From an uncultured Bacillaceae bacterium (GTDB lineage Bacteria; Bacillota; Bacilli; Bacillales; Alkalibacillaceae): DNA of 6,529 nt. The stretch is taken from NCBI GenBank assembly GCA_937958375.1, contig CALGNY010000225.1, positions 1-6,529 on the forward strand, in the 5' to 3' direction. The notes under the pieces were generated by a model. The model was not told where the DNA came from. It made no database searches and was given only the letters and a program-made list of their open reading frames with translations. Shown here one piece after another: positions 1 to 6,529 of the stretch; position 1 is the stretch's first letter, and each line of letters opens with the position of its first letter. A program made the translations under genes and the position numbers.

Positions 1-531
1 ATGGGTCCGAATCAATCATTGGGGATTATCAATATCGATGCTCATTTTGATATGCGTGATGATCCGGTACCCTCTTCTGGGACGATGTTTCGCCAAATCT
101 TAGAAGAAGACAAAGAAGCGGGTTATTTATGCCTGGGCATTCAACGGTTTGGTAATACGAAAGCGTTGTTCGATACGGCTGAGCGTTTAGGCTGTGAATA
201 CGTGTTCGAGGAAGACTTGGCACAGAACAACTTTGAAACAACTTTTCAAATCATCGATGAATTTTCACAACGCTATGATTCGATCATATTGACGCTCTGC
301 ACGGATTCAATCATCGCGTCGTCGGCACCGGGTGTAAGTGCGCCTTCACCGACAGGGATTGAGCCCAAAACTGTAAAAAAACTTTTACACAATATTTCCA
401 AGAAGAAGAATTTATTGAGTTTTGATATTTCCGAGGTAAATCCAACGTTAGATGAGAACGAGAAAACGGTGCGCTTAGCTTCATACCTGGTGGCTGAAGT
501 CATGGCAGGAATGGATTCCCGGAAACGTTGA
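1..531 (+). CDS. hutG: Formimidoylglutamase (HutG), 3' part of the gene, cut by the window edge
   Basis: This is the C-terminal part (176 residues visible) of an arginase/ureohydrolase-fold enzyme. It hydrolyses N-formimino-L-glutamate to L-glutamate and formamide, the last step of the cytosolic hut pathway. The metal motif DAHFD is at visible residues 13-17, a substrate-side SGT at 26-28, the third arginase signature around C100-T-D102 followed by APGVSAPSP (109-117), and an acidic SEVNP segment with E145 near the C-terminus. The family is about 310-320 residues long. The N-terminal half with the GGGH metal-binding motif is therefore missing, and the ATG at base 1 is probably an internal Met rather than the start. 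One family metal-ligand Asp is Cys here (C100); from memory, staphylococcal HutG also has Cys at this place, so it may be a clade trait. The sequence looks closer to staphylococcal HutG than to B. subtilis HutG. The stop codon lies 36 bases before hutU, which suggests cotranscription. Confidence 0.9.
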   Translation: MGPNQSLGIINIDAHFDMRDDPVPSSGTMFRQILEEDKEAGYLCLGIQRFGNTKALFDTAERLGCEYVFEEDLAQNNFETTFQIIDEFSQRYDSIILTLCTDSIIASSAPGVSAPSPTGIEPKTVKKLLHNISKKKNLLSFDISEVNPTLDENEKTVRLASYLVAEVMAGMDSRKR

Positions 532-542
532 AAGCGCTTCAA
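529..542. promoter_or_regulatory. Candidate catabolite-responsive element (cre, CcpA site)
   Basis: The 14 bases TGAAAGCGCTTCAA match the common cre consensus TGWAANCGNTNWCA at 12 of 14 positions. They contain the palindromic core AAGCGCTT, and the flanks TTGAA/TTCAA are symmetrical apart from one extra A. The site starts on the stop codon of hutG and ends 25 bases before the hutU start. It is therefore an intra-operon site, where a bound CcpA-HPr complex could act as a roadblock. B. subtilis hut genes are known to be repressed through a cre, which supports the reading. Two mismatches and the within-operon position leave it tentative. Confidence 0.4.
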
Positions 543-567
543 ATACTAAAATAGGAGGTAGAGGCGG

Positions 568-2223
568 ATGAATAAAACAGGAGTTGAACAATATCGGGGA
601 ACGGAGCTACACACGAAAGGATGGCTTCAGGAAGCGGCATTACGGATGATCAATAACAACCTGCATCCAGATGTTGCAGAGAATCCAGATGAATTGGTTG
701 TGTACGGTGGAATCGGTAAAGCGGCTAGAAACTGGGAGAGCTATGAAGCGATCATCAGGGAATTGAAGCAGCTTGAAAATGATGAAACGCTCTTAGTCCA
801 GTCAGGTAAACCAGTTGTCGTGTTCAAAACACATGAGAATGCGCCGAGAGTTTTATTGGCGAATTCAAACCTTGTGCCTGCCTGGGCCAATTGGGACCAC
901 TTTAATGAGTTGGACCAAAAAGGGTTAATGATGTATGGCCAGATGACAGCAGGCAGTTGGATATATATCGGTAGCCAAGGGATCGTTCAAGGGACTTACG
1001 AGACGTTTGCGGAGTGTGCGCGCCAACATTTCGACGGCACATTAAAAGGGACGATTACGTTGACTGCAGGGTTAGGTGGTATGGGCGGTGCTCAACCGCT
1101 TGCAGTGACGTTGAATCAGGGGGTATGTATTGCGGTAGAAGTCGATCAACACCGGATCAACCGTCGCATTGAAACGAACTATTTGGACACTCAAGCAAAG
1201 GATATGGATGATGCACTCCAGATGGCAATGGACGCTCGCGATCGTGGTGAGGCGTTATCGATCGGATTACTCGGTAATGCGGCTGAACTATTGCCTGAAA
1301 TGATTCAAAGAGGATTTATTCCCGATGTGCTGACGGACCAGACTTCTGCACATGATCCGAAAAATGGCTATGTTCCAACAGAAATGACATTGGATCAAGC
1401 CTCTCAGCTGAGAAATGAAAATCCTGAGCGGTATACTGAGCTATCCAGAAAAAGTATCGCACGTCATGTGGAAGCCATGCTTGAGATGCAGAAAAAAGGT
1501 GCCATCACATTTGACTATGGAAACAACATTCGCCAGGTGGCCAAGGATGAAGGCGTCGAAAATGCATTTGATTTTCCTGGATTCGTTCCGGCCTATATCC
1601 GACCACAGTTTTGTGAAGGAAAGGGACCTTTCCGTTGGGTTGCTTTATCCGGCGATCCGGAAGATATTTATAAAACGGATGAAGTCATCTTAAGAGAATT
1701 CAGCTATAATGAGTCGCTTTGCAATTGGATTCGGATGGCGAGAGAGAAAATCAGTTTCCAAGGCCTTCCTTCCAGAATTTGTTGGTTAGGTTACGGAGAG
1801 CGTGCGCGTTTCGGAAAAATTATTAACGATATGGTTGCAAGCGGTGAATTGAAGGCACCGATTGTAATCGGCAGGGATCATTTGGATTCCGGTTCGGTTG
1901 CTTCACCAAACCGAGAAACGGAAAGCATGAAGGATGGCAGTGATGCGGTAGCTGATTGGCCAATCTTGAACGCACTGATCAATAGTGTCGGTGGAGCGAC
2001 ATGGGTCAGTGTACATCACGGCGGTGGTGTTGGGATGGGTTATTCCTTGCATGCCGGCATGGTTATCGTCGCTGACGGAACGAAAGAAGCGGAGGAGCGT
2101 TTGGAGCGTGTACTGACAACGGACCCTGGAATGGGTGTCGCCCGCCATGTGGATGCCGGATATGAATTAGCAGAAAAGACAGCCCGTGAAAAAGGTGTTC
2201 ATATTCCAATGCTAGATCAATAG
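568..2223 (+). CDS. hutU: Urocanate hydratase (urocanase, HutU)
   Basis: This enzyme hydrates urocanate to 4-imidazolone-5-propanoate in the cytosol, using tightly bound NAD+ as an electrophile. It is the second step of histidine degradation. At 551 residues it is full length for the family (about 550-560). The glycine-rich NAD-binding stretch GLGGMGGAQP is at residues 168-177. The urocanase signature FQGLPSRICWLG is at 397-408, with the conserved Cys at 405, followed by GYGERARFG. A His-His pair (483-484) leads into GGGVGMG (485-491), another conserved family block. The start is supported by AGGAGGT at 553-559, eight bases before the ATG. The gene lies between hutG and hutI with gaps of 36 and 27 bases, so a single transcript is likely. 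No frameshift or missing key residue is seen. Confidence 0.97.
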   Translation: MNKTGVEQYRGTELHTKGWLQEAALRMINNNLHPDVAENPDELVVYGGIGKAARNWESYEAIIRELKQLENDETLLVQSGKPVVVFKTHENAPRVLLANSNLVPAWANWDHFNELDQKGLMMYGQMTAGSWIYIGSQGIVQGTYETFAECARQHFDGTLKGTITLTAGLGGMGGAQPLAVTLNQGVCIAVEVDQHRINRRIETNYLDTQAKDMDDALQMAMDARDRGEALSIGLLGNAAELLPEMIQRGFIPDVLTDQTSAHDPKNGYVPTEMTLDQASQLRNENPERYTELSRKSIARHVEAMLEMQKKGAITFDYGNNIRQVAKDEGVENAFDFPGFVPAYIRPQFCEGKGPFRWVALSGDPEDIYKTDEVILREFSYNESLCNWIRMAREKISFQGLPSRICWLGYGERARFGKIINDMVASGELKAPIVIGRDHLDSGSVASPNRETESMKDGSDAVADWPILNALINSVGGATWVSVHHGGGVGMGYSLHAGMVIVADGTKEAEERLERVLTTDPGMGVARHVDAGYELAEKTAREKGVHIPMLDQ

Positions 2224-2250
2224 ATTACTACACAAAGAAGGAGAATTGAT

Positions 2251-3513
2251 ATGCCAGAACTACTACTCGTAAAGAATGCATCGCAAGTGGTTACGACAAA
2301 GGGATATTCGGAGAAACCTGCGAAGCGTGAACAAATGAGTGATCTCACCATCATCGAGAATGGGAGTGTTCTAGTTGAGGACGGAACCATTCGGGCAGTT
2401 GGCACGTTGGAGGAGATCGAGAAGGAGCACGGGGAGCTCGTCTCTCAAGCGGAAGTCATTGATGCGACGGGACAACTGGTTACCCCAGGATTAGTCGATC
2501 CGCATACGCATTTAGTTCATGCCGGAACACGTGAAAACGAATATGCCATGCGCCTTAAAGGCAAAACGTACATGGAGATCATGAACGCGGGTGGCGGTAT
2601 TCATGCAACGACGAAAGCAACAAAGGAAGCGAGCTTCGATCAGCTTTATGAGGAGTCTAGAAAGCGACTGGATACATTTTTGGAGTACGGAATCACAACG
2701 GTCGAAGCAAAAAGTGGGTATGGTCTTTCGCTAGAGCATGAGATCAAACAACTCGAGGTGGCGAAAAAACTAGCTGATGACCATGTGATGGATATTGTTT
2801 CAACATTTATGGGCGCACACGCTGTGCCAATGGATGAAAAGAAGAATCCTGAACCATTCGTCGATCGTGTCATTCAGGAAATGATTCCTGAGGTAGCAGC
2901 CAAAGAATTGGCAACGTTCAATGATGTGTTTTGTGAAAGAGGTGTGTTTACACCAGACCAATCACGTCGCATTTTGGAAGCTGGGAAAGAGCACGGCTTG
3001 ATTCCAAAAATACACGCAGATGAAATTGAACCCTATGGTGGTGCGGAGTTAGCCGCAGAGGTCGGTGCCATTTCTGCCGATCACTTGCTGAAGGCATCGG
3101 ATGAAGGGATTCAAAAAATGGCAGACAACGATGTTATTGGCGTTCTGTTGCCTGGTACAGCGTTTTTCCTCATGGCAGAGTATGCCGATGCACGAAAAAT
3201 GATTGACCGAGGCGTGGCCGTCGCTTTATCAACGGATGCCAATCCGGGTTCATCTCCGACCTTGTCGCTTCAGTTCATTATGAATTTAGGTTGTTTGAAG
3301 ATGGGAATGACCCCGGAAGAAGTATTGGTCGCAACTACGATTAATGCTGCACATGCGATCGACAAAGCTAGTCAAATTGGAAGTTTGGAGGTGGGAAAAC
3401 AAGCTGACTTAGCGATCTTTGATGTATCGAATTATTTGAAGCTATCGTACAACTATGGAATGAACCACATCGATAAAGTGATCAAAAAAGGAAAGTTAGT
3501 CGTCGGGAACTAG
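2251..3513 (+). CDS. hutI: Imidazolonepropionase (HutI)
   Basis: This metal-dependent amidohydrolase opens the ring of 4-imidazolone-5-propanoate to give N-formimino-L-glutamate, the substrate of HutG encoded upstream. It has 420 residues, the usual family length. The metal ligands of the TIM-barrel are visible: H85 and H87 in PHTHLVHAG, H255 in KIHADE (with E258 close by), H278 in SADHL, and D329 in STDANPGSSPT. Their spacing agrees with the known ligands of B. subtilis HutI. The N-terminal and C-terminal strands (for example KQADLAIFDV near the end) form the typical beta-sandwich flanking the barrel. AAGGAG at 2238-2243 lies seven bases before the ATG. The gene is the last clear pathway enzyme on this strand and is followed by a perfect hairpin. 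Confidence 0.97.
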   Translation: MPELLLVKNASQVVTTKGYSEKPAKREQMSDLTIIENGSVLVEDGTIRAVGTLEEIEKEHGELVSQAEVIDATGQLVTPGLVDPHTHLVHAGTRENEYAMRLKGKTYMEIMNAGGGIHATTKATKEASFDQLYEESRKRLDTFLEYGITTVEAKSGYGLSLEHEIKQLEVAKKLADDHVMDIVSTFMGAHAVPMDEKKNPEPFVDRVIQEMIPEVAAKELATFNDVFCERGVFTPDQSRRILEAGKEHGLIPKIHADEIEPYGGAELAAEVGAISADHLLKASDEGIQKMADNDVIGVLLPGTAFFLMAEYADARKMIDRGVAVALSTDANPGSSPTLSLQFIMNLGCLKMGMTPEEVLVATTINAAHAIDKASQIGSLEVGKQADLAIFDVSNYLKLSYNYGMNHIDKVIKKGKLVVGN

Positions 3514-3523
3514 ATGTTATGGC

Positions 3524-3566
3524 AGCTCTGTTAAATTTCACAATGATCTTTAACAGAGCTCTATTT
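3524..3566 (+). terminator. Hairpin after hutI: weak terminator or attenuator
   Basis: AGCTCTGTTAAA (3524-3535) and its exact reverse complement TTTAACAGAGCT (3549-3560) form a 12-bp perfect stem with a 13-base loop, starting 11 bases after the hutI stop. Only CTATTT follows, so the U-tract is poor. It may end part of the hut transcripts, protect the 3' end of hutI mRNA, or lower expression of the next gene. A DNA-level operator is also possible because of the perfect symmetry. Confidence 0.55.
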
Positions 3567-3582
3567 AAAACCTTATGACCTT

Positions 3583-3590
3583 AGGGAGGT
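3583..3590 (+). promoter_or_regulatory. Ribosome binding site that sets the start of the YjiH-family gene
   Basis: AGGGAGGT is close to the ideal Shine-Dalgarno sequence. It is one base from the in-frame ATG at 3592, too close for initiation, but seven bases from the ATG at 3598. The second ATG is therefore the likely start. Confidence 0.8.
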
Positions 3591-3597
3591 TATGCGA

Positions 3598-4932
3598 ATG
3601 GAAGCAAAACAACCAGACCTCATGCCAGAAGAGAAAAACTATACGAGCTGGCAAAACATCATGAAGTTTATTGTTTATAGCGCGATCGGGGCATTTGTTT
3701 TCTTTATCCCAGTTACAATCAATGGGACATCCAGTATCATGCTCGATCACATGGTGACGTTTGTGAGAGAAAACTTTACGGCCGCAGTTCCGTATTACAT
3801 TTTGGCACTGATTGTTTTCGGGGCTATCTATCCTTTTGTCAACAAGACATGGAACAAAAATAAAGTCGTGATTGGTCTATCGATGTTTAAAGTAGCAGGA
3901 GCAATCTTTGCATTTATGCTCGTATTCGATTTTGGACCAGCGTGGCTGTTCAATCCAGACTTAGGGCCATTTCTTTTTAATAGTTTGGTCACCTCAGTCG
4001 GTGTTTTAGTTCCGATTGGTGCTGTGTTTTTGGCCTTGTTGGTAGGATATGGCTTTTTGGAATTCATCGGGGTTCTCGTCCAACCCATCATGAGACCTGT
4101 TTTCAGAACGCCTGGCCGATCAGCCATCGATGCCGTCGCATCTTTTGTGGGAAGTTACTCCATCGGCTTGCTTATTACCAACCGTGTGTATAAAGAAGGT
4201 AAATACAATTTAAGAGAAGCTTGGATCATTGCGACAGGGTTTTCAACAGTCTCCGTAACGTTTATGATTGTCGTTGCAAGTACGCTTGACATTATGCATA
4301 TTTGGAATACGTATTTTTGGGTAACGTTGATTGTTACATTTCTTGTAACTGCTATCACGGTGAGAATCTGGCCACTCAATAAAGTCAGTGAAGAGTATTA
4401 TGAAGGGCAAGAAGGTGTGCCTGAAAGAGAAGGAAAAGGTAACCGTCTAAAAGCTGCTTGGGAAGAAGGAATGTCTGTTGCGAATGAGTCGATCCCATTA
4501 CTTAAAAATGTATGGTTGAATTTTAAGGATGGTGTCATCATGGCCGCATCCATCCTACCAACCATTTTATCCGTGGGTCTTTTAGGATTGATTCTATCAA
4601 CATACACACCTGTATTCGATATTATTGGCTATATCTTTTATCCGTTTACTTATTTAGTGCAACTCCCAGAACCATTGTTAGCAGCAAAAGCGGCAGCTGT
4701 AGAAATTGCTGAGATGTTCTTGCCAGCCCTAATGGTTGTTGATGCTTCACTGGTTACAAAGTTTGTGATGGGAGTCCTATCCGTTTCAGCAATCATCTTT
4801 TTCTCAGCTACGATTCCAACGATTTTGGCAACGGATATTGAAGTCAGCATTCCAAAATTGATTGTGATTTGGATTGAGAGAACGATTTTGACGATTTTGA
4901 TTGCGACACCGATTGCATTTTTGTTGCTTTAG
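3598..4932 (+). CDS. YjiH-family multi-spanning membrane protein (nucleoside-recognition/Gate domain), putative hut-linked transporter
   Basis: This is a 444-residue integral membrane protein. It resembles the YjiH family, which carries the nucleoside-recognition (Gate) domain; the biochemical function of that family is not established. A short hydrophilic N-terminus (1-22) is followed by hydrophobic segments at about 24-41, 64-81, 90-110, 130-160, 176-195, 208-228 and 239-258. A charged loop at about 260-310 comes next, then further segments at about 312-334, 338-356, 362-381, 384-406 and 421-444, giving roughly ten or more membrane spans. The block GRSAIDAVASFVGSYSIG (173-190) with a following NRVYKEG looks like the Gate-type core. 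The start at 3598 is chosen over 3592 because of Shine-Dalgarno spacing. The gene is 84 bases downstream of hutI on the same strand, with a hairpin between and a strong terminator after. Transport of histidine, urocanate or a product is inferred from position only. It does not resemble the B. subtilis HutM amino-acid permease type. Confidence 0.8.
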   Translation: MEAKQPDLMPEEKNYTSWQNIMKFIVYSAIGAFVFFIPVTINGTSSIMLDHMVTFVRENFTAAVPYYILALIVFGAIYPFVNKTWNKNKVVIGLSMFKVAGAIFAFMLVFDFGPAWLFNPDLGPFLFNSLVTSVGVLVPIGAVFLALLVGYGFLEFIGVLVQPIMRPVFRTPGRSAIDAVASFVGSYSIGLLITNRVYKEGKYNLREAWIIATGFSTVSVTFMIVVASTLDIMHIWNTYFWVTLIVTFLVTAITVRIWPLNKVSEEYYEGQEGVPEREGKGNRLKAAWEEGMSVANESIPLLKNVWLNFKDGVIMAASILPTILSVGLLGLILSTYTPVFDIIGYIFYPFTYLVQLPEPLLAAKAAAVEIAEMFLPALMVVDASLVTKFVMGVLSVSAIIFFSATIPTILATDIEVSIPKLIVIWIERTILTILIATPIAFLLL

Positions 4933-4951
4933 CACTCTAAGATTAAAGATG

Positions 4952-4995
4952 AAGGTAGAAACCATTGTAACTTGGTTTCTACCTTTTTCTTCTTT
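4952..4995 (+). terminator. Strong Rho-independent terminator, end of the hut/YjiH unit
   Basis: AAGGTAGAAACCA (4952-4964) and TGGTTTCTACCTT (4973-4985) form a perfect 13-bp stem with an 8-base loop. TTTTTCTTCTTT follows on the + strand (4984-4995). It starts 19 bases after the stop codon of the membrane-protein gene. On the other strand the tail reads TTCATCTTTAATC, so weaker termination of the converging thiE transcript is possible and the element may be partly bidirectional. Confidence 0.9.
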
Positions 4996-5038
4996 AAAAA
5001 ATCCAGGTATTATAACCCAAAGTCAACTTCGATACCAG

Positions 5039-5701
5039 TTACTCGGTTAAAATGGTAATCTCCTTAAACTTAGCTGCTGCAGATTGGACGTTTGGGGTGT
5101 TGGCAATCGCTGAGATGACAGACACCCCATTACCTCCTGCTTGAATGACTTCATGGGCATTTTCGGTGGTGATTCCACCAATTCCAACAATCGGGATGGT
5201 TATTTGTTGGTCACGGAATCTTTTGATCACCTCAGCCCCTTGTGCTTCTTTTGCATCGCTCTTGGAACTTGTCTGATAGATTGGACCGACTCCGAGATAG
5301 TCAGCACCATTAGCAATGGCTTGTTTTCCTTCATCGACTGTATGAGCAGAGACCCCTAACAATTTACCGGGGATTCGTTCTCTAACCTCCCGCGCGTTTG
5401 CATCATCCTGACCGACGTGAATGCCGTCTGCATCCAAATCAATCGCCAAGTCAACATCATCATTTACGATAAATGGGATGTTGGCATCTCGACAGACCCG
5501 TTGAAGGTTCTCACCCAAATGTCTTTTTTCGGAACCAACGAGAGCACCTGGTCCTTTTTCCCGATATTGAAATAGCGTAATTCCACCTTCGATTGCTTCT
5601 TCAAGTACCTGTACTGGGTTTTTATCTTGGCAGTTGGTGCTCCCCATGATGAAGTAGACGCTCAATAATTCTTCCATGTTCTTTTGGGTCCATCGGGTCA
5701 T
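5039..5701 (-). CDS. thiE: Thiamine-phosphate synthase (ThiE)
   Basis: This cytosolic TIM-barrel enzyme joins hydroxymethylpyrimidine diphosphate to the thiazole phosphate, giving thiamine phosphate and pyrophosphate. It has 220 residues, full length, and resembles B. subtilis ThiE from the first residues (MTR...MEELLSVYFIMGS). The pyrophosphate-binding QYREK is at residues 45-49, the Mg/pyrimidine-site NDD at 80-82, and HVGQDD with D100 at 95-100. S118 is in GVSAHT, GVGPIY is at 137-142 with K147 after it, and the phosphate-binding GIGGIT loop and GVSVISAI follow near the C-terminus. All expected catalytic residues are present. The start ATG (5701-5699) shares bases with the TGA of thiD. AGGTGA (5713-5708) lies six bases upstream, inside the end of thiD, so translation is probably coupled. 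An internal Met at residue 9 has no good ribosome binding site. Confidence 0.97.
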   Translation of the reverse strand: MTRWTQKNMEELLSVYFIMGSTNCQDKNPVQVLEEAIEGGITLFQYREKGPGALVGSEKRHLGENLQRVCRDANIPFIVNDDVDLAIDLDADGIHVGQDDANAREVRERIPGKLLGVSAHTVDEGKQAIANGADYLGVGPIYQTSSKSDAKEAQGAEVIKRFRDQQITIPIVGIGGITTENAHEVIQAGGNGVSVISAIANTPNVQSAAAKFKEITILTE

Positions 5702-6510
5702 TGGTCATCACCTGACTTTGTTTGATGATACGCCCAGTGGTTTGTCGGTCCGTGTCCGCCGCCAATTCCAAGTTGGTTTTCAATCGCAGCCCGTATAAAA
5801 TCTTTCGCAATCACGACAGCTTCACGAATGCTATTTCCTTTTGCTAGTTCTGCTGTGATGGCAGCTGAAAAGGTACAGCCAGTCCCATGTGTGTGTTTCG
5901 TATCCACTCTTGGGGAAGTCAACTCTGTGAAGGTTGATCCATCGTAGAATAAATCAACGACGTCTTTTTCTTTTCCGTGGCCACCTTTCACGACAACAGA
6001 TTTTGCCCCCAGTTCAATAATGGATTTGGCCGCATGTTTGCGATCTTCTAGTGTTTCAATTTTGGAATCGGTCAGGGCTTCAGCCTCTGGAATATTTGGA
6101 GTCACGACGGTTGCTTTGGGGATGAGTTTTTCTTTTAACGCGTGAACCGCATCGTCTTGTAACAGTTTTGCGCCTCCTTTGGCGATCATTACCGAATCGA
6201 TGACCAGGTTTGTCCACTCATATTCATCGATTCGATCACTGACTGCCTCAATGATGTCTTTGGAGAATAACATCCCAGTCTTTAAGGCACCCGGTTTTAG
6301 GTCATCTCCAATCGCGTTGATTTGCTCAATAACTCCTTCGACAGAGGTTGGATAAACGCCATGGACGCCCAATGTGTTTTGTGCCGTGACAGCCGTCACA
6401 GCGGACATTCCATAAACACCGAGCTCCTGGAAAGTTTTTAAATCAGCTTGGATTCCAGCTCCACCACCACTATCTGATCCAGCGATGGTTAGCGCTTTAT
6501 AAACCGTCAT
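5698..6510 (-). CDS. thiD: Hydroxymethylpyrimidine/phosphomethylpyrimidine kinase (ThiD)
   Basis: This ribokinase-fold enzyme phosphorylates 4-amino-5-hydroxymethyl-2-methylpyrimidine and then its monophosphate, supplying the diphosphate used by ThiE. It has 270 residues, the usual length. AGSDSGGGAGIQADLK (10-25) includes D23 of the pyrimidine pocket, and Q44 sits in TAQNT. TPNIPEAE provides the N139-x-x-E142 pair. The anion hole HGTGC (208-212) includes the conserved C212, and GHGPTNH lies near the C-terminus. Overall it matches B. subtilis ThiD (YjbV) better than the pyridoxine-kinase paralogue. One oddity is DSVM at 105-108, where the family has DPVM. AAGGA (6525-6521) lies ten bases before the start. 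The gene is first of the pair in this window and overlaps thiE by four bases (ATGA). Further thi genes, such as a thiazole kinase, may lie beyond the right edge. Confidence 0.96.
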   Translation of the reverse strand: MTVYKALTIAGSDSGGGAGIQADLKTFQELGVYGMSAVTAVTAQNTLGVHGVYPTSVEGVIEQINAIGDDLKPGALKTGMLFSKDIIEAVSDRIDEYEWTNLVIDSVMIAKGGAKLLQDDAVHALKEKLIPKATVVTPNIPEAEALTDSKIETLEDRKHAAKSIIELGAKSVVVKGGHGKEKDVVDLFYDGSTFTELTSPRVDTKHTHGTGCTFSAAITAELAKGNSIREAVVIAKDFIRAAIENQLGIGGGHGPTNHWAYHQTKSGDDQ

Positions 6511-6529
6511 GTTGTATTCATCCTTTTTC

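Noticed and set aside
1..3. ATG at base 1 as the true start of hutG.
   Set aside because: The following residues align with the middle of HutG (the DAHFD motif comes within 17 residues), so about 140 residues including the GGGH motif must lie upstream.
1415..1693. Open frame of 92 codons on the + strand inside hutU.
   Set aside because: It overlaps a well-conserved urocanase in another frame, has no ribosome binding site and resembles no known protein. The other long overlapping frames, such as 3828-4127 and 273-542 on the - strand, were dropped for the same reasons.
3592..3597. Start of the YjiH-family gene at the upstream ATG (3592), giving 446 residues.
   Set aside because: The strong Shine-Dalgarno AGGGAGGT ends at 3590, leaving one base of spacing. 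The ATG at 3598 has the normal seven-base spacing.
3514..3597. A HutP-type antiterminator RNA target at the hairpin before the YjiH-family gene.
   Set aside because: HutP of B. subtilis recognises clusters of regularly spaced NAG triplets. Only scattered CAG/TAG triplets are seen here and they form no regular array.
4996..5038. A dedicated minus-strand terminator for thiE, from GGTAT/ATACC pairing followed by TTTTTT on the minus strand.
   Set aside because: The stem is only five base pairs with a long loop, too weak to call. The 4952-4985 hairpin may serve instead, though its minus-strand T-tract is poor.
6511..6529. A TPP riboswitch upstream of thiD.
   Set aside because: Only 19 bases upstream of thiD are in the window. 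They hold the ribosome binding site and none of the conserved riboswitch segments.

Overview
The window looks like chromosomal DNA from a low-to-moderate GC Gram-positive bacterium of the Bacillaceae. The evidence is strong AGGAGGT-type ribosome binding sites, short intergenic gaps, Rho-independent hairpin terminators, and ThiE and ThiD proteins that resemble the Bacillus subtilis versions from end to end. Genus cannot be fixed by eye; a halophilic or alkaliphilic relative of Bacillus is a guess.

Left part (1-3513, + strand): a histidine-utilisation (hut) cluster in the order hutG (3' part only), hutU, hutI. HutU hydrates urocanate to imidazolonepropionate, HutI opens the ring to formiminoglutamate, and HutG releases glutamate and formamide. 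The histidase gene hutH that starts the pathway is not in the window. A cre-like palindrome overlaps the hutG stop codon, which would fit carbon catabolite control by CcpA.

Middle (3514-4932, + strand): a perfect 12-bp hairpin separates hutI from a polytopic membrane protein of the YjiH/nucleoside-recognition (Gate domain) family. It lies where a hut transporter would be expected, so its substrate is the most interesting open question here. A strong terminator (4952-4995) closes this transcription unit.

Right part (5039-6510, - strand): a convergent thiamine-biosynthesis pair, thiD then thiE, overlapping by ATGA. ThiD phosphorylates hydroxymethylpyrimidine twice and ThiE joins the product to the thiazole phosphate to form thiamine phosphate. 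The start of this operon, and any TPP riboswitch, would lie beyond the right edge.

No mobile element, CRISPR array, RNA gene or clearly new system was found. The noteworthy points are the hut-linked YjiH protein, the hairpin before it, the altered metal-ligand motif in HutG, the cre-like site, and a Pro-to-Ser change in the DPVM motif of ThiD.
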